Below are positions 33,943 through 45,848 of a stretch of 64,000 nt of DNA, one piece after another. Positions within the stretch are counted from its first letter, which is position 1. Every line of letters begins with the position of its first letter. The stretch is from Osmia lignaria lignaria. Lineage: Eukaryota; Arthropoda; Insecta; Hymenoptera; Megachilidae. Where the stretch lies: assembly GCF_051020975.1 (NCBI RefSeq), contig NW_027478173.1:1-64000 (forward strand), read 5' to 3'. The notes beneath the pieces were generated by a model, which saw only the letters and a list, made by a program, of their open reading frames with translations, did no database searches and was not told the origin of the DNA. A program made the position numbers and the translations under genes.

Positions 33943-35873
33943 TCAGATGCGTAGTTCTCGAGATATATCAAGATATTTAAAAGTTCCGAAGCCGCACCAA
34001 CATAATAGAGATACAGAAACACCGTGGCCCCTTTCTTTGAGATAACTCTGCACTATTGCGAGCTGCAAATGCCACTTCCAGCTTAGCTGTGCAGAGGAAG
34101 AACAACAAGAAGAAGAAATATCTCGAAATATGTCCGTCAGGCCAGTTCCTTTGAGCTGAATCTGCAAATATCTCGGAAACGAAGCGAGCTATGGCAAAAT
34201 GTTAAGAGACGTTTTTTATAGAGAATTATGTTTCCTACAATTTATGTTCTATGATATTTTTTGATCAGAAGCGTAGTTTTCGAGATATATCGAGATATTT
34301 AAAAGTTCCGAAGCCGCACCAACATAATAGGGATACAGAAACACCGTGGCCCCTTTCTTTGAGATAACTCTGCACTAGTGCGAGCCGCAAATGCCACTTC
34401 CAGCTTAGCTGTGCAGAAGAAGAACAACAAGAAGAAGAAATATCTCGAAATATGTCCGTCAGGCCCCTTCCCTTGAGATAAATCTGCAAATATCTCGGAA
34501 ACGAAGCGAGCTATGGCAAAATGTTAAGAGACCTTTTTGTAGAGAATTAAGTTTCCTACTTTTTATGTTCTATGATATTTTTTGATCAGATGCGTAGTTC
34601 TCGAGATATATCAAGATATTTAAAAGTTCCGAAGCCGCACCAACATAATAGAGATACAGAAACACCGTGGCCCCTTTCTTTGAGATAACTCTGCACTATT
34701 GCGAGCTGCAAATGCCACTTCCAGCTTAGCTGTGCAGAGGAAGAACAACAAGAAGAAGAAATATCTCGAAATATGTCCGTCAGGCCAGTTCCTTTGAGCT
34801 GACTCTGCAAATATCTCGGAAACGAAGCGAGCTATGGCAAAATGTTAAGAGACGTTTTTTATAGAGAATTATGTTTCCTACAATTTATGTTCTATGATAT
34901 TTTTTGATCAGAAGCGTAGTTTTCGAGATATATCGAGATATTTAAAAGTTCCGAAGCCGCACCAACATAATAGGGATACAGAAACACCGTGGCCCCTTTC
35001 TTTGAGATAACTCTGCACTAGTGCGAGCCGCAAATGCCACTTCCAGCTTAGCTGTGCAGAAGAAGAACAACAAGAAGAAGAAATATCTCGAAATATGTCC
35101 GTCAGGCCCCTTCCCTTGAGATAAATCTGCAAATATCTCGGAAACGAAGCGAGCTATGGCAAAATGTTAAGAGACCTTTTTTGTACAGAATTAAGTTTCC
35201 TACTTTTTATGTTCTATGATATTTTTTGATCAGATGCGTAGTTCTCGAGATATATCAAGATATTTAAAAGTTCCGAAGCCGCACCAACATAATAGAGATA
35301 CAGAAACACCGTGGCCCCTTTCTTTGAGATAACTCTGCACTATTGCGAGCTGCAAATGCCACTTCCAGCTTAGCTGTGCAGAGGAAGAACAACAAGAAGA
35401 AGAAATATCTCGAAATATGTCCGTCAGGCCAGTTCCTTTGAGCTGAATCTGCAAATATCTCGGAAACGAAGCGAGCTATCGCAAAATGTTAAGAGACGTT
35501 TTTTATAGAGAATTATGTTTCCTACAATTTATGTTCTATGATATTTTTTGATCAGAAGCGTAGTTTTCGAGATATATCGAGATATTTAAAAGTTCCGAAG
35601 CCGCACCAACATAATAGGGATACAGAAACACCGTGGCCCCTTTCTTTGAGATAACTCTGCACTAGTGCGAGCCGCAAATGCCACTTCCAGCTTAGCTGTG
35701 CAGAAGAAGAACAACAAGAAGAAGAAATATCTCGAAATATGTCCGTCAGGCCCCTTCCCTTGAGATAAATCTGCAAATATCTCGGAAACGAAGCGAGCTA
35801 TGGCAAAATGTTAAGAGACCTTTTTTGTAGAGAATTAAGTTTCCTACTTTTTATGTTCTATGATATTTTTTGA
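33943..35873. repeat. 2-monomer higher-order repeat (644 bp), three tandem copies
   Basis: Alternation of a B-front monomer with the CAGTTCCTTTGAGCTG tail and an A-front monomer preceded by GACGTTTTTTATAG and containing AATAGGGAT. Units are 33943-34585 (643 bp because one T6 run is T5), 34586-35229 and 35230-35873. A further copy (36518-37161) shares the T5 run before it and GAGCTGACTC, so it derives from the second unit. Confidence 0.92.
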
Positions 35874-36196
35874 TCAGATGCGTAGTTCTCGAGATATATC
35901 AAGATATTTAAAAGTTCCGAAGTCGCACCAACATAATAGAGATACAGAAACACCGTGGCCCCTTTCTTTGAGATAACTCTGGCCCTATTGCGAGCTGTAA
36001 ATGCCACTTCCAGCTTAGCTGTGCAGAAGAAGAACAACAAGAAGAAGAAATATCTCGAAATATGTCCGTCAGGCCCCTTCCCTTGAGATATATCTGCAAA
36101 TATCTCGGAAACGAAGCGAGCTATGGCAAAATGTTAAGAGACCTTTTTTGTAGAGAATTATGTTTCCTACAATTTATGTTCTATGATATTTTTTGA
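35874..36196. repeat. 323-bp monomer with 1-bp insertion
   Basis: The only insertion I found: CTCTGGCCCTATTG where the consensus has CTCTGCACTATTG. It shifts the minus-strand frame and splits it into two overlapping pieces. It also has AAGTCGCACC. The next monomer (36197-36517) has the GATACATCGAG front of the 1285-bp 4-mer, so this pair interrupts the dimer series. Confidence 0.9.
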
Positions 36197-36517
36197 TCAG
36201 AAGCGTAGTTTTCGAGATACATCGAGATATTTAAAAGTTCCGAAGCCGCACCAACATAATAGAGATACAGAAACACCGTGGCCCCTTTCTTTGAGATAAC
36301 TCTGCACTAGTGCGAGCAGCAAATGCCACTTCCAGCTTAGCTGTGCAGAAGAAGAACAACAAGAAGAAGAAATATCTCGAAATATGTCCGTCAGGCCCCT
36401 TCCCTTGAGATAAATCTGCAAATATCTCGGAAACGAAGCGAGCTATGGCAAAATGTTAAGAGACCTTTTTGTAGAGAATTAAGTTTCCTACTTTTTATGT
36501 TCTATGATATTTTTTGA

Positions 36518-38127
36518 TCAGATGCGTAGTTCTCGAGATATATCAAGATATTTAAAAGTTCCGAAGCCGCACCAACATAATAGAGATACAGAAACACCGT
36601 GGCCCCTTTCTTTGAGATAACTCTGAACTATTGCGAGCTGCAAATGCCACTTCCAGCTTAGCTGTGCAGAGGAAGAACAACAAGAAGAAGAAATATCTCG
36701 AAATATGTCCGTCAGGCCAGTTCCTTTGAGCTGACTCTGCAAATATCTCGGAAACGAAGCGAGCTATGGCAAAATGTTAAGAGACGTTTTTTATAGAGAA
36801 TTATGTTTCCTACAATTTATGTTCTATGATATTTTTTGATCAGAAGCGTAGTTTTCGAGATATATCGAGATATTTAAAAGTTCCGAAGCCGCACCAACAT
36901 AATAGGGATACAGAAACACCGTGGCCCCTTTCTTTGAGATAACTCTGCACTAGTGCGAGCCGCAAATGCCACTTCCAGCTTAGCTGTGCAGAAGAAGAAC
37001 AACAAGAAGAAGAAATATCTCGAAATATGTCCGTCAGGCCCCTTCCCTTGAGATAAATCTGCAAATATCTCGGAAACGAAGCGAGCTATGGCAAAATGTT
37101 AAGAGACCTTTTTTGTACAGAATTAAGTTTCCTACTTTTTATGTTCTATGATATTTTTTGATCAGATGCGTAGTTCTCGAGATATATCAAGATATTTAAA
37201 AGTTCCGAAGCCGCACCAACATAATAGAGATACAGAAACACCGTGGCCCCTTTCTTTGAGATAACTCTGCAGTATTGCGAGCTGTAAATGCCACTTCCAG
37301 CTTAGCTGTGCAGGAGAAGAACAACAAGAAGAAGAAATATCTCGAAATATGTCCGTCAGGCCCCTTCCCTTGAGATATATCTGCAAATATCTCGGAAACG
37401 AAGCGAGCTATGGCAAAATGTTAAGAGACCTTTTTTGTAGAGAATTATGTTTCCTACAATTTATGTTCTATGATATTTTTTGATCAGAAGCGTAGTTTTC
37501 GAGATATATCGAGATATTTAAAAGTTCCAAAGCCGCACCAACATAATAGAGATACAGAAACACCGTGGCCCCTTTCTTTGAGATAACTCTGCACTAGTGC
37601 GAGCCGCAAATGCCACTTCCAGCTTAGCTGTGCAGAAGAAGAACAACAAGAAGAAGAAATATCTCGAAATATGTCCGTCAGGCCCCTTCCCTTGAGATAA
37701 ATCTGCAAATATCTCGGAAACGAAGCGAGCTATGGCAAAATGGTGGGAGACCTTTTTTGTAGAGAATTAAGTTTCCTACTTTTTATGTTCTATGATATTT
37801 TTTGATCAGATGCGTAGTTCTCGAGATATATCAAGATGTTTAAAAGTTCCGAAGCCGCACCGACATAATAGAGATACAGAAACACCGTGGCCCCTCTCTT
37901 TGAGATAACTCTGCACTATTGCGAGCTGGAAATGCCACTTCCAGTTTAGCTGTGCAGAAGAAGAACAACAAGAAGAAGACATATCTCGAAATATGTCCGT
38001 CAGGCCCCTTCCCTTGAGATATATCTGCAAATATCTCGGAAACGAAGCGAGCTATGGCAAAATGTTAAGAGACCTTTTTTGTAGAGAATTATGTTTCCTA
38101 CAATTTATGTTCTATGATATTTTTTGA
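36518..38127. repeat. Dimer B unit, then 1288-bp 4-mer copy 1
   Basis: 36518 is the B-front half of the 644-bp dimer. From 36840 the order is A front with AATAGGGAT and the TTGTACAGAATT tail; CAGTATTGCG with GTGCAGGAG; A front with CCAAAGCC and the TGGTGGGAGACC tail; B front with CACCGACAT and CCAGTTTAGC. The last monomer also has AAGATGTTTAAAAG and AGAAGACATATC. Confidence 0.9.
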
Positions 38128-39090
38128 TCAGAAGCGTAGTTTTCGAGATATATCGAGATATTTAAAAGTTCCAAAGCCGCACCAACATAATAGAGATACA
38201 GAAACACCGTGGCCCCTTTCTTTGAGATAACTCTGCACTATTGCGAGCTGCAAATGCCACTTCCAGCTTAGCTGTGCAGAAGAAGAACAACAAGAAGAAG
38301 AAATATCTCGAAATATGTCCGTCAGGCCCCTTCCCTTGAGATAAATCTGCAAATATCTCGGAAACGAAGAGAGCTATGGCAAAATGTTAAGAGACCTTTT
38401 TTGTAGAGAATTAAGTTTCCTACTTTTTATGTTCTATGATATTTTTTGATTAGATGCGTAGTTCTCGAGATATATCAAGATATTTAAAAGTTCCGAAGCC
38501 GCACCAACATAATAGAGATACAGAAACACCGTGGCCCCTTTCTTTCAGATAACTATGCACTATTGCGAGCTGCAAATGCCACTTCCAGCTTAGCTGTGCA
38601 GAAGAACTACAAGAAGAAGAAATATCTCGAAATATGTCCGTCAGGCCCCTTCCCTTGAGATAAATCTGCAAATATCTCGGAAACGAAGAGAGCTATGGCA
38701 AAATGTTAAGAGACCTTTTTTGTAGAGAATTAAGTTTCCTACTTTTTATGTTCTGAGATATTTTTTGATCAGATGCGTAGTTCTCGAGATATATCGAGAT
38801 ATTTAAAAGTTCCGAAGCCGCACCAACATAATAGAGATACAGAAACACCGTGGCCCCTCTCTTTGAGATAACTCTGCACTACTGCGAGCTGGAAATGCCA
38901 CTTCCAGTTTAGCTGTGCAGAAGAAGAACAACAAGAAGAAGAAATATCTCGAAATATGTCCGTCAGGCCCCTTCCCTTGAGATATATCTGCAAATATCTC
39001 GGAAACGAAGCGAGCTATGGCAAAATGTTAAGAGACGTTTTTTATAGAGAATTATGTTTCCTACAATTTATGTTCTATGATATTTTTTGA
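38128..39090. repeat. Insert between 4-mer copies, duplicated at 42633-43595
   Basis: Three monomers. The last two (38450, a 319-bp unit with GAACTACAAG and TGATTAGATG; 38769, with CTACTGCGAGCTGG) recur at 42955-43595, offset 4505 bp. The first monomer differs in its front (A here, B at 42633). The duplication boundary therefore lies inside that monomer. Confidence 0.88.
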
Positions 39091-41666
39091 TCAGAAGCGT
39101 AGTTTTCGAGATATATCGAGATATTTAAAAGTTCCGAAGCCGCACCAACATAATAGGGATACAGAAACACCGTGGCCCCTTTCTTTGAGATAACTCTGCA
39201 CTAGTGCGAGCCGCAAATGCCACTTCCAGCTTAGCTGTGCAGAAGAAGAACAACAAGAAGAAGAAATATCTCGAAATATGTCCGTCAGGCCCCTTCCCTT
39301 GAGATAAATCTGCAAATATCTCGGAAACGAAGCGAGCTATGGCAAAATGTTAAGAGACCTTTTTTGTACAGAATTAAGTTTCCTACTTTTTATGTTCTAT
39401 GATATTTTTTGATCAGATGCGTAGTTCTCGAGATATATCAAGATATTTAAAAGTTCCGAAGCCGCACCAACATAATAGAGATACAGAAACACCGTGGCCC
39501 CTTTCTTTGAGATAACTCTGCAGTATTGCGAGCTGTAAATGCCACTTCCAGCTTAGCTGTGCAGGAGAAGAACAACAAGAAGAAGAAATATCTCGAAATA
39601 TGTCCGTCAGGCCCCTTCCCTTGAGATATATCTGCAAATATCTCGGAAACGAAGCGAGCTATGGCAAAATGTTAAGAGACCTTTTTTGTAGAGAATTATG
39701 TTTCCTACAATTTATGTTCTATGATATTTTTTGATCAGAAGCGTAGTTTTCGAGATATATCGAGATATTTAAAAGTTCCAAAGCCGCACCAACATAATAG
39801 AGATACAGAAACACCGTGGCCCCTTTCTTTGAGATAACTCTGCACTAGTGCGAGCCGCAAATGCCACTTCCAGCTTAGCTGTGCAGAAGAAGAACAACAA
39901 GAAGAAGAAATATCTCGAAATATGTCCGTCAGGCCCCTTCCCTTGAGATAAATCTGCAAATATCTCGGAAACGAAGCGAGCTATGGCAAAATGGTGGGAG
40001 ACCTTTTTTGTAGAGAATTAAGTTTCCTACTTTTTATGTTCTATGATATTTTTTGATCAGATGCGTAGTTCTCGAGATATATCAAGATATTTAAAAGTTC
40101 CGAAGCCGCACCGACATAATAGAGATACAGAAACACCGTGGCCCCTCTCTTTGAGATAACTCTGCACTATTGCGAGCTGGAAATGCCACTTCCAGTTTAG
40201 CTGTGCAGAAGAAGAACAACAAGAAGAAGAAATATCTCGAAATATGTCCGTCAGGCCCCTTCCCTTGAGATATATCTGCAAATATCTCGGAAACGAAGCG
40301 AGCTATGGCAAAATGTTAAGAGACGTTTTTTATAGAGAATTATGTTTCCTACAATTTATGTTCTATGATATTTTTTGATCAGAAGCGTAGTTTTCGAGAT
40401 ATATCGAGATATTTAAAAGTTCCGAAGCCGCACCAACATAATAGGGATACAGAAACACCGTGGCCCCTTTCTTTGAGATAACTCTGCACTAGTGCGAGCC
40501 GCAAATGCCACTTCCAGCTTAGCTGTGCAGAAGAAGAACAACAAGAAGAAGAAATATCTCGAAATATGTCCGTCAGGCCCCTTCCCTTGAGATAAATCTG
40601 CAAATATCTCGGAAACGAAGCGAGCTATGGCAAAATGTTAAGAGACCTTTTTTGTACAGAATTAAGTTTCCTACTTTTTATGTTCTATGATATTTTTTGA
40701 TCAGATGCGTAGTTCTCGAGATATATCAAGATATTTAAAAGTTCCGAAGCCGCACCAACATAATAGAGATACAGAAACACCGTGGCCCCTTTCTTTGAGA
40801 TAACTCTGCAGTATTGCGAGCTGTAAATGCCACTTCCAGCTTAGCTGTGCAGGAGAAGAACAACAAGAAGAAGAAATATCTCGAAATATGTCCGTCAGGC
40901 CCCTTCCCTTGAGATATATCTGCAAATATCTCGGAAACGAAGCGAGCTATGGCAAAATGTTAAGAGACCTTTTTTGTAGAGAATTATGTTTCCTACAATT
41001 TATGTTCTATGATATTTTTTGATCAGAAGCGTAGTTTTCGAGATATATCGAGATATTTAAAAGTTCCAAAGCCGCACCAACATAATAGAGATACAGAAAC
41101 ACCGTGGCCCCTTTCTTTGAGATAACTCTGCACTAGTGCGAGCCGCAAATGCCACTTCCAGCTTAGCTGTGCAGAAGAAGAACAACAAGAAGAAGAAATA
41201 TCTCGAAATATGTCCGTCAGGCCCCTTCCCTTGAGATAAATCTGCAAATATCTCGGAAACGAAGCGAGCTATGGCAAAATGGTGGGAGACCTTTTTTGTA
41301 GAGAATTAAGTTTCCTACTTTTTATGTTCTATGATATTTTTTGATCAGATGCGTAGTTCTCGAGATATATCAAGATATTTAAAAGTTCCGAAGCCGCACC
41401 GACATAATAGAGATACAGAAACACCGTGGCCCCTCTCTTTGAGATAACTCTGCACTATTGCGAGCTGGAAATGCCACTTCCAGTTTAGCTGTGCAGAAGA
41501 AGAACAACAAGAAGAAGACATATCTCGAAATATGTCCGTCAGGCCCCTTCCCTTGAGATATATCTGCAAATATCTCGGAAACGAAGCGAGCTATGGCAAA
41601 ATGTTAAGAGACCTTTTTTGTAGAGAATTATGTTTCCTACAATTTATGTTCTATGATATTTTTTGA
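39091..41666. repeat. 1288-bp 4-monomer higher-order repeat, copies 2 and 3
   Basis: Adjacent units 39091-40378 and 40379-41666, both exactly four monomers, with all markers of 36840-38127, including TGGTGGGAGACC near 39992 and 41279. The only internal difference I noticed is AGAAGAAATATC against AGAAGACATATC in the fourth monomer. The third unit shares AGAAGACATATC with the first. Confidence 0.93.
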
Positions 41667-44239
41667 TCAGAAGCGTAGTTTTCGAGATATATCGAGATAT
41701 TTAAAAGTTCCAAAGCCGCACCAACATAATAGAGATACAGAAACACCGTGGCCCCTTTCTTTGAGATAACTCTGCACTATTGCGAGCTGCAAATGCCACT
41801 TCCAGCTTAGCTGTGCAGAGGAAGAACAACAAGCAGAAGAAATATCTCGAAATATGTCCGTCAGGCCAGTTCCTTTGAGCTGAATCTGCAAATATCTCGG
41901 AAACGAAGCGAGCTATGGCAAAATGTTAAGAGACGTTTTTTGTAGAGAATTATGTTTCCTACAATTTATGTTCTATGATATTTTTTGATCTGATGCGTAG
42001 TTCTCGAGATATATCAAGATATTTAAAAGTTCCGAAGCCGCACCAACATAATAGAGATACAGAAACACCGTGGCCCCTTTCTTTGAGATAACTCTGCACT
42101 ATTGCGAGCTGTAAATGCCACTTCCAGCTTAGCTGTGCAGAAGAAGAACAACAAGAAGAAGAAATATCTCGAAATATGTCCGTCAGGCCCCTTCCCTTGA
42201 GATATATCTGCAAATATCTCGGAAACGAAGCGAGCTATGGCGAAATGTTAAGAGACCTTTTTTGTAGAGAATTATGTTTCCTACAATTTATGTTCTATGA
42301 TATTTTTTGATCCGAAGCGTAGTTTTCGAGATATATCGAGATATTTAAAAGTTCCGAAGCCGCACCAACATAATAGAGATACAGAAACACCGTGGCCCCT
42401 TTCTTTGAGATAACTCTGCACGATTGCGAGCTGTAAATGCCACTTCCAGCTTAGCTGTGCAGAAGAAGGACAACAAGAAGAAGAAATATCTCGAAATATG
42501 TCCGTCAGGCCCCTTCCCTTGAGATAAATCTGCAAATATCTCGGAAACGAAGCGAGCTATGGCAAAATGTTAAGACCCCTTTTTTGTAGAGAATTAAGTT
42601 TCCTACTTTTTATGTTCTATGATATTTTTTGATCAGATGCGTAGTTCTCGAGATATATCAAGATATTTAAAAGTTCCGAAGCCGCACCAACATAATAGAG
42701 ATACAGAAACACCGTGGCCCCTTTCTTTGAGATAACTCTGCACTATTGCGAGCTGCAAATGCCACTTCCAGCTTAGCTGTGCAGAAGAAGAACAACAAGA
42801 AGAAGAAATATCTCGAAATATGTCCGTCAGGCCCCTTCCCTTGAGATAAATCTGCAAATATCTCGGAAACGAAGAGAGCTATGGCAAAATGTTAAGAGAC
42901 CTTTTTTGTAGAGAATTAAGTTTCCTACTTTTTATGTTCTATGATATTTTTTGATTAGATGCGTAGTTCTCGAGATATATCAAGATATTTAAAAGTTCCG
43001 AAGCCGCACCAACATAATAGAGATACAGAAACACCGTGGCCCCTTTCTTTCAGATAACTATGCACTATTGCGAGCTGCAAATGCCACTTCCAGCTTAGCT
43101 GTGCAGAAGAACTACAAGAAGAAGAAATATCTCGAAATATGTCCGTCAGGCCCCTTCCCTTGAGATAAATCTGCAAATATCTCGGAAACGAAGAGAGCTA
43201 TGGCAAAATGTTAAGAGACCTTTTTTGTAGAGAATTAAGTTTCCTACTTTTTATGTTCTGTGATATTTTTTGATCAGATGCGTAGTTCTCGAGATATATC
43301 GAGATATTTAAAAGTTCCGAAGCCGCACCAACATAATAGAGATACAGAAACACCGTGGCCCCTCTCTTTGAGATAACTCTGCACTACTGCGAGCTGGAAA
43401 TGCCACTTCCAGTTTAGCTGTGCAGAAGAAGAACAACAAGAAGAAGAAATATCTCGAAATATGTCCGTCAGGCCCCTTCCCTTGAGATATATCTGCAAAT
43501 ATCTCGGAAACGAAGCGAGCTATGGCAAAATGTTAAGAGACCTTTTTTGTAGAGAATTATGTTTCCTACAATTTATGTTCTATGATATTTTTTGATCAGA
43601 AGCGTAGTTTTCGAGATATATCGAGATATTTAAAGGTTCCGAAGCCGCACCAACATAATAGAGATACAGAAACACCGTGGCCCCTTTCTTTGAGATAACT
43701 CTGCACTATTGCGAGCTGTAAATGCCACTTCCAGCTTAGCTGTGCAGAAGAAGAACAACAAGAAGAAGAAATATCTCGAAATATGTCCGTCAGGCCCCTT
43801 CCCTTGAGATATATCTGGAAATATCTCGGAAACGAAGCGAGCGATGGCAAAATGTTAAGAGACCTTTTTTGTAGAGAATTATGTTTCCTACAATTTATGT
43901 TCTATGATATTTTTTGATCAGAAGCGTAGTTTTCGAGATATATCGAGATATTTAAAAGTTCCGAAGCCGCACCAACATAATAGAGATACAGAAACACCGT
44001 GGCCCCTTTCTTTGAGATAACTCTGCACGATTGCGAGCTGTAAATGCCACTTCCAGCTTAGCTGTGCAGAAGAAGGACAACAAGAAGAAGAAATATCTCG
44101 AAATATGTCCGTCAGGCCCCATCCCTTGAGATAAATCTGCAAATATCTCGGAAACGAAGAGAGCTATGGCAAAATGTTAAGAGACCTTTTTTGTAGAGAA
44201 TTAAGTTTCCTACTTTTTATGTTCTATGATATTTTTTGA
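41667..44239. repeat. Mixed block including second copy of the 38450 insert
   Basis: Eight monomers. 41667 joins a CCAAAGCC A front to the CAGTTCCTTTGAGCTG tail and has a private CAAGCAGAAG. 41989 and 42311 have GATCTG and GATCCG fronts. 42633-43595 repeats the 38450 insert. 43596 has TAAAGGTTCC, GATATATCTGG and GAGCGATGG. 43918 repeats AGAAGGACAAC from 42311. Confidence 0.83.
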
Positions 44240-45848
44240 TCTGATGCGTAGTTCTCGAGATATATCAAGATATTTAAAAGTTCCGAAGCCGCACCAACAT
44301 AATAGAGATACAGAAACACCGTGGCCCCTTTCTTTGAGATAACTCTGCACTATTGCGAGCTGTAAATGCCACTTCCAGCTTAGCTGTGCAGAAGAAGAAC
44401 AACAAGAAGAAGAAATATCTCGAAATATGTCCGTCAGGCCCCTTCCCTTGAGATAAATCTGCAAATATCTCGGAAACGAAGCGAGCTATGGCAAAATGTT
44501 GAGAGACCTTTTTTGTAGAGAATTAAGTTTCCTATGTTTTATGTTGTATGATATTTTTTGATCAGATGCGTAGTTCTCGAGATATATCAAGATATTTAAA
44601 AGTTCCGAAGCCGCACCAACATAATAGGGATACAGAAACACCGTGGCCCCTTTCTTTGAGATAACTCTGCACTATTGCGAGCCGCAAATGCCACTTCCAG
44701 CTTAGCTGTGCAGAAGAAGAACAACAAGAAGAAGAAATATCTCGAAATATGTCCGTCAGGCCCCTTCCCTTGAGATAAATCTGCAAATATCTCGGAAACG
44801 AAGCGAGCTATGGCAAAATGTTGAGAGACCTTTTTTGTAGAGAATTAAGTTTCCTATGTTTTATGTTCTATGATATTTTTTGATCAGATGCGTAGTTCTC
44901 GAGATATATCAAGATATTTAAAAGTTCCGAAGCCGCACCAACATAATAGAGATACAGAAACACCGTGGCCCCTTTCTTTGAGATAACTCTGCACTATTGC
45001 GAGCCGCAAATGCCACTTCCAGCTTAGCTGTGCAGAAGAAGAACAACAAGAAGAAGAAATATCTCGAAATATGTCCGTCAGGCCCCTTCCCTTGAGATAA
45101 ATCTGCAAATATCTCGGAAACGAAGAGAGCTATGGCAAAATGTTAACAGACCTTTTTTGTAGAGAATTAAGTTTCCTACTTTTTATGTTCTATGATATTT
45201 TTTGATCTGATGCGTAGTTCTCGAGATATATCACGATATTTAAAAGTTCCGAAGCCGCACCAACATAATAGAGATACAGAAACACCGTGGCCCCTTTCTT
45301 TGAGATAACTCTGCACTATTGCGAGCTGCAAATGCCACTTCCAGCTTAGCTGTGCAGAAGAAGAACAACAAGAAGAAGAAATATCTGAAAATATGTCCGT
45401 CAGGCCCCTTCCCTCAGATAAATCTGCAAATATCTCGGAAACGAAGCGAGCTATGGCAAAATGTTGAGAGACCTTTTTTGTAGAGAATTAAGTTTCCTAC
45501 GTTTTATGTTTTATGATATTTTTTGATCAGATGCGTAGTTCTCGAGATATATCAAGATATTTAAAAGTTCCGAAGCCGCACCAACATAATAGAGATACAG
45601 AAACACCGTGGCCCCTTTCTTTGAGATAACTCTGCACTATTGCGAGCTGCAAATGCCACTTCCAGCTTAGCTGTGCAGAAGAAGAACATCAAGAAGAAGA
45701 AATATCTCGAAATATGTCCGTCAGGCCCCTTCCCTTGAGATAAATCTGCAAATATCTCGGAAACGAAGAGAGCTATGGCAAAATGTTAAGAGACGTTTTT
45801 TGTAGAGAATTAAGTTTCCTACAATTTATCTTCTATGATATTTTTTGA
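44240..45848. repeat. 5-monomer segment, copy 1 (1609 bp)
   Basis: Order: GATCTG front; two monomers with CTATTGCGAGCCGC preceded by GTTGAGAGACC and CCTATGTTTTATG tails; a 321-bp monomer with CACGATATTT and CCCTCAGATA; a monomer with GAACATCAAG. Repeated at 49391-50999, offset 5151 bp. The first three monomers recur again in part at 53253-54217 and 55506-56149. Confidence 0.9.
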
